Shown: positions 24,369-32,259 of the stretch, piece after piece
Layout of the letters: every line of letters starts with the position of its first letter
Position numbering within the stretch: the stretch's first letter is position 1
Assembly: GCA_910579605.1 (NCBI GenBank)
Contig: CAJTUG010000004.1
Coordinates: 1-32,356, forward strand
DNA: 32,356 bases
Source of the DNA: an uncultured Muribaculaceae bacterium
Lineage (GTDB): Bacteria > Bacteroidota > Bacteroidia > Bacteroidales > Muribaculaceae
Reading direction: 5' to 3'
Translations under genes and position numbers: made by a program
The notes under the pieces: generated by a model
Told to the model about the DNA's origin: nothing
Database searches by the model: none
What the model saw: only the letters and a program-made list of their open reading frames with translations

Positions 24369-27300
24369 CACAGTGCTGACAATTTATAAAGCTTCTGCAG
24401 GGTCTGGTAAAACCTATACTTTGACCTATGAATATATAAGGACTTTGCTTGGAATAAAGCAAGGCAATGGTGGTCATGTCTTGAATTCTGCCAAATATAT
24501 CGGTACGCGTCGGAGTTGCCGTCATCGGTCTATTCTTGCCATAACTTTCACAAATGCGGCTACCGAGGAGATGAAGACGCGTATTGTGAAAGAACTTCAT
24601 CTGCTGTCTACGGGTTCGGAGGATGCAGAGTATACAGGAAAACTTATGCAAGAATTCGGTTGCACCGGAGAGGAACTTTGTGTGGCAGCCAGGATTGCCT
24701 TGGGCGAGCTTTTGCTGGAATATTCGGGTTTTAACGTTAGCACGATAGACTCTTTTTTTCAGGCAGTGCTCCGCACGTTTGCCAGGGAAATAGACCAACA
24801 GGGCGATTATGAGCTTACGTTGGACCAGTCGGATGCAATATCGCGATCTATAGCATTGATGCTTGATGAGCTGAATTATTCGTCGCCGGTGAATTCAGCC
24901 CGTATAAAGGCTTGGATTAAAGATTATATGTTTGACCTGATGAGTGGCGGAAGCGGTTATAATTTTTTTGACCGCTCAGGTCAATTGTTGGGTTCTCTTA
25001 CCCGGAAGATGAAAGATGCCCTCAACGAGGACTATCACCAACACTCAGATGAGATAAGGGCTTATTTGGCTGATCCCGCGTCTATTTCTACTTTTGTACG
25101 TGATTTGCGTGAAAAGATCAAGGGCTTGGGCGCGGACTCTGAAAAGGCGTCTAAAGAGTTTTTTACTTGCCTGTCGTCTCTCGGTTGCCCCGAGAACATA
25201 ATTAATTCTACGGTATTGAACCGTCTTTATAGCGCAATCGACAATCCACGCGCACTTATTTCGGCTAAGGAGGAAGCTAAAGCTTTTTTTGCGGTTTTAA
25301 ATTCGGATGAAGTTTCCAAGAAGGCTTTCCACACTACCAATCTGGGTAAACTGAAGATGAAAATCGACAGCCCTGAGGTTGCTGAGATATATGCGGCTAT
25401 GCGCCGGGCGGTATGTGCGATACACCGTGAGCGTGTGGTGCTTGGGATTTACCGTGTGATTTTGCAGGGGACATTGGAACTGGATTTTGTAGGTCTGGCA
25501 TCGGACTTTTTAGAGAAATATCTCAAGGAGAACAATTTGGTGCTCATAAGCGATACAGGCGATTTGCTAAATCGTATAATCAGCGAGGAAGATACCCCGT
25601 TTATATATGAGCGGCTTGGGATGAGCCTGAGTAATTTCCTTATCGACGAGTTTCAGGATACCAGCCGTATGCAGTGGGAGAATTTGCGGCCATTGGTTGG
25701 CAATAGCTTGGGCTTTGACCATGAGAATCTTATCATAGGCGACGAAAAACAGTCGATTTATCGTTTCCGCAACTCCGACAGTTCGTTGCTTGGCTATAAG
25801 ATAGCAGAATACGATTTCCCCGGTCGGATTGTCCCTAAAGGTTTTTTGCCCGAAGAAAACACAAACTATCGCAGCGCAGGCGATATAGTGAGGTTCAACA
25901 ACACGGTTTTCAAGCATATGTCGGCCATTTTGGGCGTTTCGGGGTATGGTAATGTTGTTCAGACTCCTTGTCGTAAGTATTCCGAGCAGGCTGCACATAT
26001 AAAATTCCAATGGGGGCGTGAGTTGAACGAGGAAACCATGGAGGAAATGGCTCAGGTAATATTGCAGCAACACGAATCAGGTTACCGTTGGCACGATATT
26101 CTTATATTGGTGCGCAAGAAGGCAGAAGCACGCAAGATAGTTGAATTCATGGTTTCTAAGCATCCTGAAATACGGGTTTTGTCTAACGAAGCTTTGCTTG
26201 TGAATAGTTCTCCGGCTGTGCGCACTGTTATGAGTATGCTCAAGCTTGTTGAAAAGTCTTATTCCACGGAACGCGATAGAGGTGAGAAGAAATATTCTAC
26301 CCGAGCAGATGTCGTGGCTATGATAAGCCGTTATGATTATTACCGTAACGATGGATTGGATAAGCCTGAGGCCTTGCGTATGGCTTTGGAAGATGTTATA
26401 AAACCAGAAAGCAACCTCAATGGTGAGATTTTTAAAATAAGGGCCGAAAATCCGGCAAACCTTGTTGCTTTGATAGAGGCTATAATCCACCATAAATTAT
26501 CTGAAAAGCAGAGACATAGTGAGCATGCCTATATAGCGGCTCTGCAAGACCTTGCGCAACAGCATGTTGAAGGACCGGATCCTTCTATCTCGGCATTTAT
26601 CGCCGCTTACGACCGTAATACGAAGAAATGGGCAATACAGGCGCCATCTAATCTTGATGCTGTAGAAATAATGACTATTCATAAATCAAAGGGTCTTGAA
26701 CGGGCTTGCGTACATATCCCTGCGGCAGATTGGGATCTTGTAGGCAAAACAGACCTTTGGATGCCGTTGAAATCTCTTGACGGATTCAAGGCAGAGACAG
26801 TGCCTCCAATGATTCACATTACCTTGGTTGAGGATTCTCCGCTTGCCGATAAGAAATATTCCCCTTTGTACGAGGATTGCTGCCAAGCGTATGATGCGGC
26901 AATTGCCGATAATTTGAACCTTCTCTATGTGGCATTTACCCGAGCTTCGCGTGAATTGCATGTGTGGGGTGCTTCTTCGGCTTCTGGAAAAGGGATGTGC
27001 AGGCCTCTTATAGAAGCTCTTGCTTCTGCTGCGGCCACAGATACCGGTGGCGACAGCTCGCTCCTTGATATGGGTTTATATTTTTCGCCGGAAGAAAAGA
27101 TTCTTGAAATAGGATGTGCTACAAAGCCAGAGAAAAAGCATGTGGAGTCTTCGGAGACTATCACGGCAGAAGCCTACAACGTGGTGCTTCGTAAAGATAC
27201 TCGCGAATTGATCTCGATAGACGATATTCTCTCTCTTGATATAGGAGACGAGGAAGACAAGTTTATTGTAGACCGGCCTAAAGACAGATTCCAGAACAGA

Positions 27301-27768
27301 GATATGGAAATAGCGGCTCGGCGAGGCAATAATTTGCACAATATTCTTGCCTCTATGCGTGTTTTGGATGATTTGGATGCTGCAGTGACGCGCACATGCC
27401 TGCGTTTGGGGCTTTCGGAAATAGAAACCGAAGAATACCGGGGCGAACTGGCTCATGCGATAGAACAAGGAGGAGAACAAGTTAAATCTTGGTTTGATCC
27501 AACTTGCCGCGTTTATGCTGAGCGCTCGATAACCGACCGTTCATCGTCGGATGTGAGAGAACATCGTACTTTCCGTCCCGACCGTGTAGTTATAAGTCCC
27601 GACGGCAAGGCTATTGTGGTGGATTATAAATTCACGTCTGCAATAGATTCCGAGCATAAAGAGCAGGTTGAAGGATATATAAGGCTGCTAAACCGGTTGG
27701 GGCGCAGAAATGTGGAAGGTTACCTATGGTATCCGTTGTTGGGACAGATAATAAAAGTACAGATTTAG
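24337..27768 (+). CDS. addA: AddA-type UvrD-family helicase-nuclease
   Basis: A 1143-residue SF1A helicase-nuclease for double-strand-break end processing (RecBCD/AddAB type). Helicase motifs in order: Walker A YKASAGSGKT (17-26), Ia ITFTNAATEEMK, II DEFQDTS (437-443), III GDEKQSIYRFRNSD, IV NYRSAGDIV, V EIMTIHKSKGLE, VI LLYVAFTRASREL. The C-terminal PD-(D/E)XK nuclease has H1001, D1082 (FRPDRVV), D1096-Y-K1098 (VVDYKFT) and Q1110 (KEQVEGY), so it appears active. The ATG at 24337 lies inside the upstream gene; the GTG at 24373 (VLTIYKASAG), 5 nt after the upstream stop, is a good alternative that would begin at the conserved region. The usual partner, AddB, is not in the window. The peptidase gene follows after 12 nt. 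Confidence 0.9.
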   Translation: MPSKEKKTHSDTVLTIYKASAGSGKTYTLTYEYIRTLLGIKQGNGGHVLNSAKYIGTRRSCRHRSILAITFTNAATEEMKTRIVKELHLLSTGSEDAEYTGKLMQEFGCTGEELCVAARIALGELLLEYSGFNVSTIDSFFQAVLRTFAREIDQQGDYELTLDQSDAISRSIALMLDELNYSSPVNSARIKAWIKDYMFDLMSGGSGYNFFDRSGQLLGSLTRKMKDALNEDYHQHSDEIRAYLADPASISTFVRDLREKIKGLGADSEKASKEFFTCLSSLGCPENIINSTVLNRLYSAIDNPRALISAKEEAKAFFAVLNSDEVSKKAFHTTNLGKLKMKIDSPEVAEIYAAMRRAVCAIHRERVVLGIYRVILQGTLELDFVGLASDFLEKYLKENNLVLISDTGDLLNRIISEEDTPFIYERLGMSLSNFLIDEFQDTSRMQWENLRPLVGNSLGFDHENLIIGDEKQSIYRFRNSDSSLLGYKIAEYDFPGRIVPKGFLPEENTNYRSAGDIVRFNNTVFKHMSAILGVSGYGNVVQTPCRKYSEQAAHIKFQWGRELNEETMEEMAQVILQQHESGYRWHDILILVRKKAEARKIVEFMVSKHPEIRVLSNEALLVNSSPAVRTVMSMLKLVEKSYSTERDRGEKKYSTRADVVAMISRYDYYRNDGLDKPEALRMALEDVIKPESNLNGEIFKIRAENPANLVALIEAIIHHKLSEKQRHSEHAYIAALQDLAQQHVEGPDPSISAFIAAYDRNTKKWAIQAPSNLDAVEIMTIHKSKGLERACVHIPAADWDLVGKTDLWMPLKSLDGFKAETVPPMIHITLVEDSPLADKKYSPLYEDCCQAYDAAIADNLNLLYVAFTRASRELHVWGASSASGKGMCRPLIEALASAAATDTGGDSSLLDMGLYFSPEEKILEIGCATKPEKKHVESSETITAEAYNVVLRKDTRELISIDDILSLDIGDEEDKFIVDRPKDRFQNRDMEIAARRGNNLHNILASMRVLDDLDAAVTRTCLRLGLSEIETEEYRGELAHAIEQGGEQVKSWFDPTCRVYAERSITDRSSSDVREHRTFRPDRVVISPDGKAIVVDYKFTSAIDSEHKEQVEGYIRLLNRLGRRNVEGYLWYPLLGQIIKVQI

Positions 27769-27780
27769 CGTTAACATAAT

Positions 27781-29418
27781 ATGATTGAATTACGAGACCT
27801 ACTGATAGCCGCAGCTATGGTTTGCGGACCTTCTGCATTGGCGTGTACAAGCCTTATAGCAGCCCCCGGAGCAACAGATTCCGGTAGTTCCATGATAACA
27901 TATGCAGCCGATTCCCATACGCTCTATGGTGCTTTGTATCATCAGGCCGCAGCCGACCATTCTGCCGGAGCCATGCGTAGAGTGGTGGATTGGGACACGG
28001 GCAAGTATCGTGGAGACATTCCGGAGATTGCCCACACTTATGCTACCATTGGTAATATGAACGAGCATGGTCTTACTATTGCAGAAAGCACCTGGGGCGG
28101 CCGCCATGAGCTTGAGGGGACAGGTACGATAGATTACGGTTCTCTTATCTATATAACTCTTCAAAGGGCGAAGACGGCTCGTGAGGCTATTGACGTGATG
28201 ACTAAGCTTGTTGCAGACTACGGTTATGCTTCCGAGGGAGAGTCTTTCTCTATTGCCGACCCTAACGAGGTGTGGGTCATGGAGATGATAGGTAAAGGTA
28301 AAGCCGACAAGGGCGCTGTGTGGGTTGCGCGTCGTGTTCCCGAAGGTTATATTTCGGGTCATGCCAACCATGCACGTATCCATACTTTCCCTCTTGATGA
28401 TCCCGAAACTCTTTATTCGCCTGATGTGATATCTTTTGCTCGTAGCCAAGGATATTTTACGGGTAAAGATGAAGATTTTGATTTTTCACGAGCTTATGCT
28501 ATAACCGATGCAGGGGCTTTGCGCGGTTGCGACGCTCGCGTATGGTCGTATTTCAACCGTTTTGCACCTCAAGGGGAAATGGATAAATATCTGCCATGGA
28601 TACTTGAGGGCAAAGGCGAACCTATGCCATTATGGGTGAAACCGGCAGAGGCACTGACCGCTAAAGATCTTAAGTGGATGATGCGCGACCATTTTGAAGG
28701 GACTCCATTTGACATGACAAAAGATATAGGAGCCGGCCCGTTTGACAGTCCTTATCGTTGGCGTCCGATGAATTATACTGTAGATGGACAGGAATATGTA
28801 CATGAACGAGCCATTGCCACTCAACAGACCGGATTTTCGTTTGTTGCCGATATGAACAAAGACCGCCATGATGCCATGAAGGGTGTATTGTGGTTTGGGG
28901 TGGACGATGCCAACACATGTGTGTATGTGCCGGTGTTTAATTCTACGACGACTGTTCCGCCCTCGTTGTCGGAGGAAACTGCCGATTTGCTGACCTTGAA
29001 CTGGGATTCTATGTTCTGGGTAAATAATTGGGTGGCCAACCAAGCCTATAACAGATATTCACAGATGATTCCGGATATACGCCGTGTGCAGAATGGTTTG
29101 GAAACGCGCTGGGAAACAGCAGTTTCAGATGCCGAAAAGGCTGTTGCCGGTAAAGATTATGCTTCGGCAGCTTCTGTCCTTTCTCCTTTGACAGCCGATG
29201 CTGCGGCAACGACTACCTCCGACTATAAGGCTCTGGGCGATTATCTGTTGGTTAAATATCTTGACGGTAATATCAAGAAAGAACGCGACGGTAAATTTGA
29301 GCGATCCGAAGAGGGAATGCCTGTTCAACCGGTTTTTGGCGGTTACAACGAACGCTATTTCCGCTCTATCGTTGAAGACGCCGGCGAGCGTCTAAAAGTG
29401 GTTGAGCCGCAACAATAA
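27781..29418 (+). CDS. C69-family dipeptidase (Ntn hydrolase), exported
   Basis: A 545-residue secreted peptidase of family C69 (PepD-like), which cleaves dipeptides with an N-terminal-nucleophile cysteine. The signal peptide (1-21) ends ALA|CTSL, so processing by signal peptidase I would expose Cys22 as the catalytic N-terminus. Other family features: the AADSHTLYG segment (usually xRNxD-like), YATIGNMNEHGLTIAESTWGGR (about 84-107), and SFSIADPNEVWVMEMIGKG...WVARRVPEGYISGHANHARI. The sequence also fits a lipobox (ALAC), but lipidation would block a Ntn nucleophile. It follows the AddA-like gene by 12 nt and probably shares its transcript. Confidence 0.9.
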   Translation: MIELRDLLIAAAMVCGPSALACTSLIAAPGATDSGSSMITYAADSHTLYGALYHQAAADHSAGAMRRVVDWDTGKYRGDIPEIAHTYATIGNMNEHGLTIAESTWGGRHELEGTGTIDYGSLIYITLQRAKTAREAIDVMTKLVADYGYASEGESFSIADPNEVWVMEMIGKGKADKGAVWVARRVPEGYISGHANHARIHTFPLDDPETLYSPDVISFARSQGYFTGKDEDFDFSRAYAITDAGALRGCDARVWSYFNRFAPQGEMDKYLPWILEGKGEPMPLWVKPAEALTAKDLKWMMRDHFEGTPFDMTKDIGAGPFDSPYRWRPMNYTVDGQEYVHERAIATQQTGFSFVADMNKDRHDAMKGVLWFGVDDANTCVYVPVFNSTTTVPPSLSEETADLLTLNWDSMFWVNNWVANQAYNRYSQMIPDIRRVQNGLETRWETAVSDAEKAVAGKDYASAASVLSPLTADAAATTTSDYKALGDYLLVKYLDGNIKKERDGKFERSEEGMPVQPVFGGYNERYFRSIVEDAGERLKVVEPQQ

Positions 29419-29460
29419 TAGCTTTTGGCACGTTATTTGCATTAGATTAGTCGCATGGCT

Positions 29461-29496
29461 ATTGTCATGAATTGCCGTAAAGATAATTCATGCAAT
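29461..29496 (+). promoter_or_regulatory. Imperfect hairpin in the spacer before the SlyD-type gene
   Basis: ATTG-T-CATGAATT (29461-29473) pairs with AATTCATGCAAT (29485-29496), leaving one bulged T and an 11-nt loop. No T tract follows. It begins 42 nt after the peptidase stop and ends 39 nt before the slyD-type ATG, so it could be a 3'-end stabiliser or a leader element. No consensus promoter was found in this 117-nt gap. Confidence 0.4.
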
Positions 29497-29535
29497 GCTC
29501 AAAGCGACATGAAAATATTAAAATAAGAAAATAAT

Positions 29536-30111
29536 ATGGAAAAAATTGCTCCTGGCAAGTATTTTGAACTTGCTTACAAATTATACCGGGTAAATCCCGA
29601 CGGAACAGAAACTCTCGTACACGAGGTTGAGGCTGCCGAACCCGATCGTGCTATCTTTGGCCTTACACCAGGTTTTGTAGAAGCTTTGGAGAAGGAAATA
29701 GACGGTAAAGAACAGGGTTATGAATTTGATTTCACAGCCAAGCCCGAAGAGGCTTTCGGCCCTTACGACGAAGAAGAAATTATGGCTTTGCCTCGCGATC
29801 GTTTCCTCATTGACGGGAAATTTGATGAAGAGATGTTTGCTCCCGGCTCTCTAATTCCTTTAATGACATCAGACGGATACCGTATTGACGGTCTTGTGAA
29901 GGAACTGAGAGACAACGATGTTGTCCTTGATTTCAATCATCCTCTTGCCAAAGATCCTGTTCACTATGTGGGAAAGGTTCTTTTGGTTCGTGAACCGACC
30001 CAAGAAGAGCTCCATCCGACTTGCGGCTGCGGTTCGTGTGGCTGTGGTGACGACTGCTCTTGCGATTCCGAGAGTGGTTCGTGTGGCTGTGGCTCTTGTG
30101 GTTCATGCTAA
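29536..30111 (+). CDS. slyD: SlyD-type FKBP peptidyl-prolyl isomerase with Cys-rich tail
   Basis: A 191-residue cytoplasmic FKBP-type prolyl isomerase and chaperone. The FKBP part (1-70) is interrupted by the IF (insert-in-flap) chaperone domain (about 70-130: KPEEAFGPYDEEEIMALPRDRF), then returns with the family signature LDFNHPLAKDP. The tail after residue 162 holds ten Cys within 29 residues, arranged as CGC/CGSC/CSC clusters with Gly, Ser and Asp. This takes the place of the His-rich metal-binding tail of E. coli SlyD and suggests binding of soft metals (Zn, Ni, Cu). Its stop codon overlaps the LolD-type start (TAATG), so the two are translationally coupled. Confidence 0.92.
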   Translation: MEKIAPGKYFELAYKLYRVNPDGTETLVHEVEAAEPDRAIFGLTPGFVEALEKEIDGKEQGYEFDFTAKPEEAFGPYDEEEIMALPRDRFLIDGKFDEEMFAPGSLIPLMTSDGYRIDGLVKELRDNDVVLDFNHPLAKDPVHYVGKVLLVREPTQEELHPTCGCGSCGCGDDCSCDSESGSCGCGSCGSC

Positions 30112-30788
30112 TGATAAAGGCACGGCACATTTCAAAAACCTTCGGTAGCCTTCAAGTACTCAAGGATATAGATATCGACATTGCTCCCCGTCAGATTACG
30201 AGTATCGTCGGGCCGAGCGGTGCCGGAAAAACCACTCTGCTCCAGATTCTTGGTACTCTGTCGCAGCCCGATAGCGGCGGTAGCTTAGAATACGACGGAT
30301 TGGATGTCACACGGTTGTCGGATAGCCGCTTGTCGCAATTCCGCAACAGGAATATAGGTTTTGTTTTCCAGTTCCACCAATTGTTGCCAGAGTTTACAAT
30401 CCAAGAGAATGTGGCAATGCCGGCGTTGATAGGTGGCGAGAATAATACTGCCGCAATGGAAAAAGCGCGTGGATTGTTGTGCCGCTTAGGGTTGGAGGAT
30501 AGGCTCAGACATCGCCCGGCAGAGCTTTCTGGCGGAGAATGTCAACGAGCTGCTGTGGCAAGGGCATTGGTTTGCAATCCTAAAGTGGTGTTGGCCGATG
30601 AACCCTCGGGCAGTCTTGATTCCGAAAACCGTGCTCGGCTACACGAATTGTTTTTCCGTTTGCGTGATGAGATGGGAGCCACTTTTGTCATAGTGACTCA
30701 CGACGAACGCCTCGCCGCCGACTCCGAGACTATAGTGCATATGGCCGATGGCCGTATAGACTCTGTGTCGGGTAATAAACGACCGTGA
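30111..30788 (+). CDS. lolD: LolD-type ABC transporter ATP-binding protein
   Basis: A 225-residue ATPase of the LolD/MacB group. Walker A GPSGAGKTT (34-42), Q-loop Gln87 in FVFQFHQLLPEFTIQENVAMP (a LolD-typical stretch), signature LSGGECQ (139-145), Walker B VVLADEP (159-165), D-loop SLD, and switch His197. In the Lol system it powers release of lipoproteins from the inner membrane through LolC/E-type permeases; none is in this window, so the permease must be elsewhere. I chose the ATG at 30111, which shares its A with the slyD TAA; upstream in-frame codons would overlap slyD by more than 50 nt and lack conservation. Confidence 0.9.
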   Translation: MIKARHISKTFGSLQVLKDIDIDIAPRQITSIVGPSGAGKTTLLQILGTLSQPDSGGSLEYDGLDVTRLSDSRLSQFRNRNIGFVFQFHQLLPEFTIQENVAMPALIGGENNTAAMEKARGLLCRLGLEDRLRHRPAELSGGECQRAAVARALVCNPKVVLADEPSGSLDSENRARLHELFFRLRDEMGATFVIVTHDERLAADSETIVHMADGRIDSVSGNKRP

Positions 30789-30800
30789 TGTTTCGGTACA

Positions 30801-30812
30801 CAGAAATTTCTG
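30801..30812. promoter_or_regulatory. 12-bp perfect palindrome upstream of the NigD-like gene
   Basis: CAGAAATTTCTG reads the same on both strands and lies 41-52 nt before the ATG at 30853, where a dimeric regulator could bind. No good TAnnTTTG box was found nearby; TAATTTCG (30843-30850) is a one-mismatch match but ends 2 nt from the ATG. Confidence 0.3.
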
Positions 30813-30852
30813 CATTTATAAACTATATTTTTATCACACAATTAATTTCGTA

Positions 30853-31554
30853 ATGAAAAATTTTCTGACTATCGCCCTGGCTCTTATTGCCGTTGCATTC
30901 ACTTCATGCAACAGTAACAGCGATGATCCCAACCAACCTGATGTTTACACTGATTTTGCCACCTTGCTGACAATGAACAGCGAAGGCTGTACTTTCCAAG
31001 TACAGAAAGACGCGAATTCCGATGCTGTGATTCTTACTTCAAAAGAAAATATCGATAAAGCCGCTCCGAATACTTTTAAAGTTGGTATGCGTGTTGTGAT
31101 AATGTATTACTCGGAATCGGGTATGCAGTATACAGGAGGCCCTATCCAGTTGCTCCGTATCACAACTACTCTTGGCGAAGGTGCACCAGTGGAAGTGTCT
31201 ACATCTGAAAAAACCAACAAGTGGGCATCAGATCAAATAACCATGTATATGGTAGGCCGCACCGGCGATTACCTCAATTTCCAGTTTACCCACTACGGGA
31301 CTGTGAATGTGAAAGAATGCAAGCTTTATGTTGACGAGGAAACCCTCGACGATGAATATCCTCATCTCCACCTTGTCTACGAGGATAAAAACGACCATAT
31401 GCAGTCTACCAGCACTTATGCCTATTATGCGTCGTGGAGCATCAAGGATTTGTGGGCACGTCCTAACTTGAAGGGTGTCAATGTTTATTTCGCCGATCTT
31501 GTCAACCAAGGCCCTGTCGTAATAAAGAAAACTGTTCTAACTCCGATGGAATGA
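30853..31554 (+). CDS. NigD-like lipoprotein
   Basis: A 233-residue lipoprotein. The signal peptide carries lipobox FTSC with Cys19, followed by an Asn/Asp/Ser-rich tether (NSNSDDPNQPD). The body has the two-part beta pattern of the NigD-like family: a first domain with VGMRVVIMYYSESG (about 76-90) and a longer second domain (MVGRTGDYLNFQFTHYGTVNV ... LHLVYEDKND ... WSIKDLW). NigD was named for a protein linked to a Bacteroides bacteriocin locus, but most relatives have no known role and no bacteriocin gene is seen here. The DUF3467 gene starts 29 nt downstream and may be cotranscribed. Confidence 0.8.
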   Translation: MKNFLTIALALIAVAFTSCNSNSDDPNQPDVYTDFATLLTMNSEGCTFQVQKDANSDAVILTSKENIDKAAPNTFKVGMRVVIMYYSESGMQYTGGPIQLLRITTTLGEGAPVEVSTSEKTNKWASDQITMYMVGRTGDYLNFQFTHYGTVNVKECKLYVDEETLDDEYPHLHLVYEDKNDHMQSTSTYAYYASWSIKDLWARPNLKGVNVYFADLVNQGPVVIKKTVLTPME

Positions 31555-31583
31555 TTTTAATAATCTATATAACCCAATAAAAA

Positions 31584-31901
31584 ATGGATAACAAGCAACC
31601 TAAACAAGAGCTCAAAATCGAGCTTACCCCCGAAGTGGCAGCCGGCCACTATTCAAATCTTGCCGTAATTTCACATAGCGGCAATGAATTTTTCATCGAC
31701 TACATCAATGTAGCTCCCAATATGCCCCAGGCAAAAGTACAGAGCCGTATTATCATGACTCCGGAAAATGCCAAGAACCTTCTGTTTGCTCTTCGTGATA
31801 ATATTGCCAAATACGAACAGACCTTTGGCGAAATTGAGCGTAAACAGCCTAAGGGAGGTGCTAAAAACGCCGGTGGCATCCCCAACCCCTTTGAAGCGTA
31901 A
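31584..31901 (+). CDS. DUF3467 protein
   Basis: A 105-residue soluble protein matching DUF3467: ELTPEVAAGHYSNLAVISHSGNEFFIDYINVAPNMPQAKVQSRIIMTPENAKNLLFALRDNI, with the conserved G-x-Y-SN-hydrophobic stretch, the FxxDF/Y strand, the P-x-A-V-x-R-I-hydrophobic strand and the K-L-L-x-A-L helix. It is full length for the family. No signal peptide is present. Its function is unknown; in other genomes it is often found near RNA polymerase beta subunit genes, which are not seen here. Confidence 0.9.
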   Translation: MDNKQPKQELKIELTPEVAAGHYSNLAVISHSGNEFFIDYINVAPNMPQAKVQSRIIMTPENAKNLLFALRDNIAKYEQTFGEIERKQPKGGAKNAGGIPNPFEA

Positions 31902-31915
31902 TTCATAGCAGACGC

Positions 31916-31974
31916 AACAGCAAACGCCTCAGGCCGAGCCTTAAAAGCACGGTCTGAGGCGTTTGTTGTTTATA
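31916..31974 (+). terminator. Rho-independent terminator after the DUF3467 gene
   Basis: A long stem pairs 31922-31936 with 31950-31964 (AAACGCCTCAG core, one G-U pair) around a 13-nt loop. It can extend outward to 31916/31970 through A-T pairs. The downstream arm is T-rich (GTTTGTTGTTTAT). Confidence 0.85.
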
Positions 31975-32259
31975 GCCTAAATTTTTTATCAAAGGCATGA
32001 CAGAAAGAGTTTATATAAAATAGGGCACTATTTCTCATATTTACAAAATTCAAAATGAGGTTAAATTTTTGGAATATTCGTATTTATTTTATAATTTCGC
32101 GGCGGTTTTTATAGGTTTGTACTGCACAGAAATGTGCAAAGTCTTGGTATTCCATTTGATTCTATTATTCTCGTTCTCTTCTCAAAGTTGTATACATTAA
32201 AAATCAATCATTTTAAATTTGTTCCCGCTTTGCAGGGACGATTCTTTCAATTTGTTTTT
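31975..32259 (+). other. AT-rich spacer and long leader before the terminal lipoprotein gene
   Basis: The gene-free stretch 31902-32259 holds the terminator above, an AT-rich promoter region and a leader of about 155 nt. In the leader, TGCACA-GAAA-TGTGCA (32123-32138) forms a 6-bp stem with a GNRA tetraloop. A second possible small stem (CCC...GGG around 32224-32238) lies just before the start codon. No open frame of note and no tRNA was seen. The leader could carry regulatory structure, but it matches no riboswitch that I recognise. Confidence 0.5.
32068..32099 (+). promoter_or_regulatory. Probable promoter of the terminal lipoprotein gene
   Basis: A TTTG (32068-32071) and TAATTTCG (32092-32099; one mismatch to TAnnTTTG) are 20 nt apart. 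Transcription would start near 32105, giving a leader of about 155 nt. Confidence 0.5.

Noticed and set aside
30060..30110. A longer LolD-type protein starting inside slyD.
   Set aside because: The added residues come from reading the Cys-tail codons out of frame and contain no family conservation; the TAATG start fits better.
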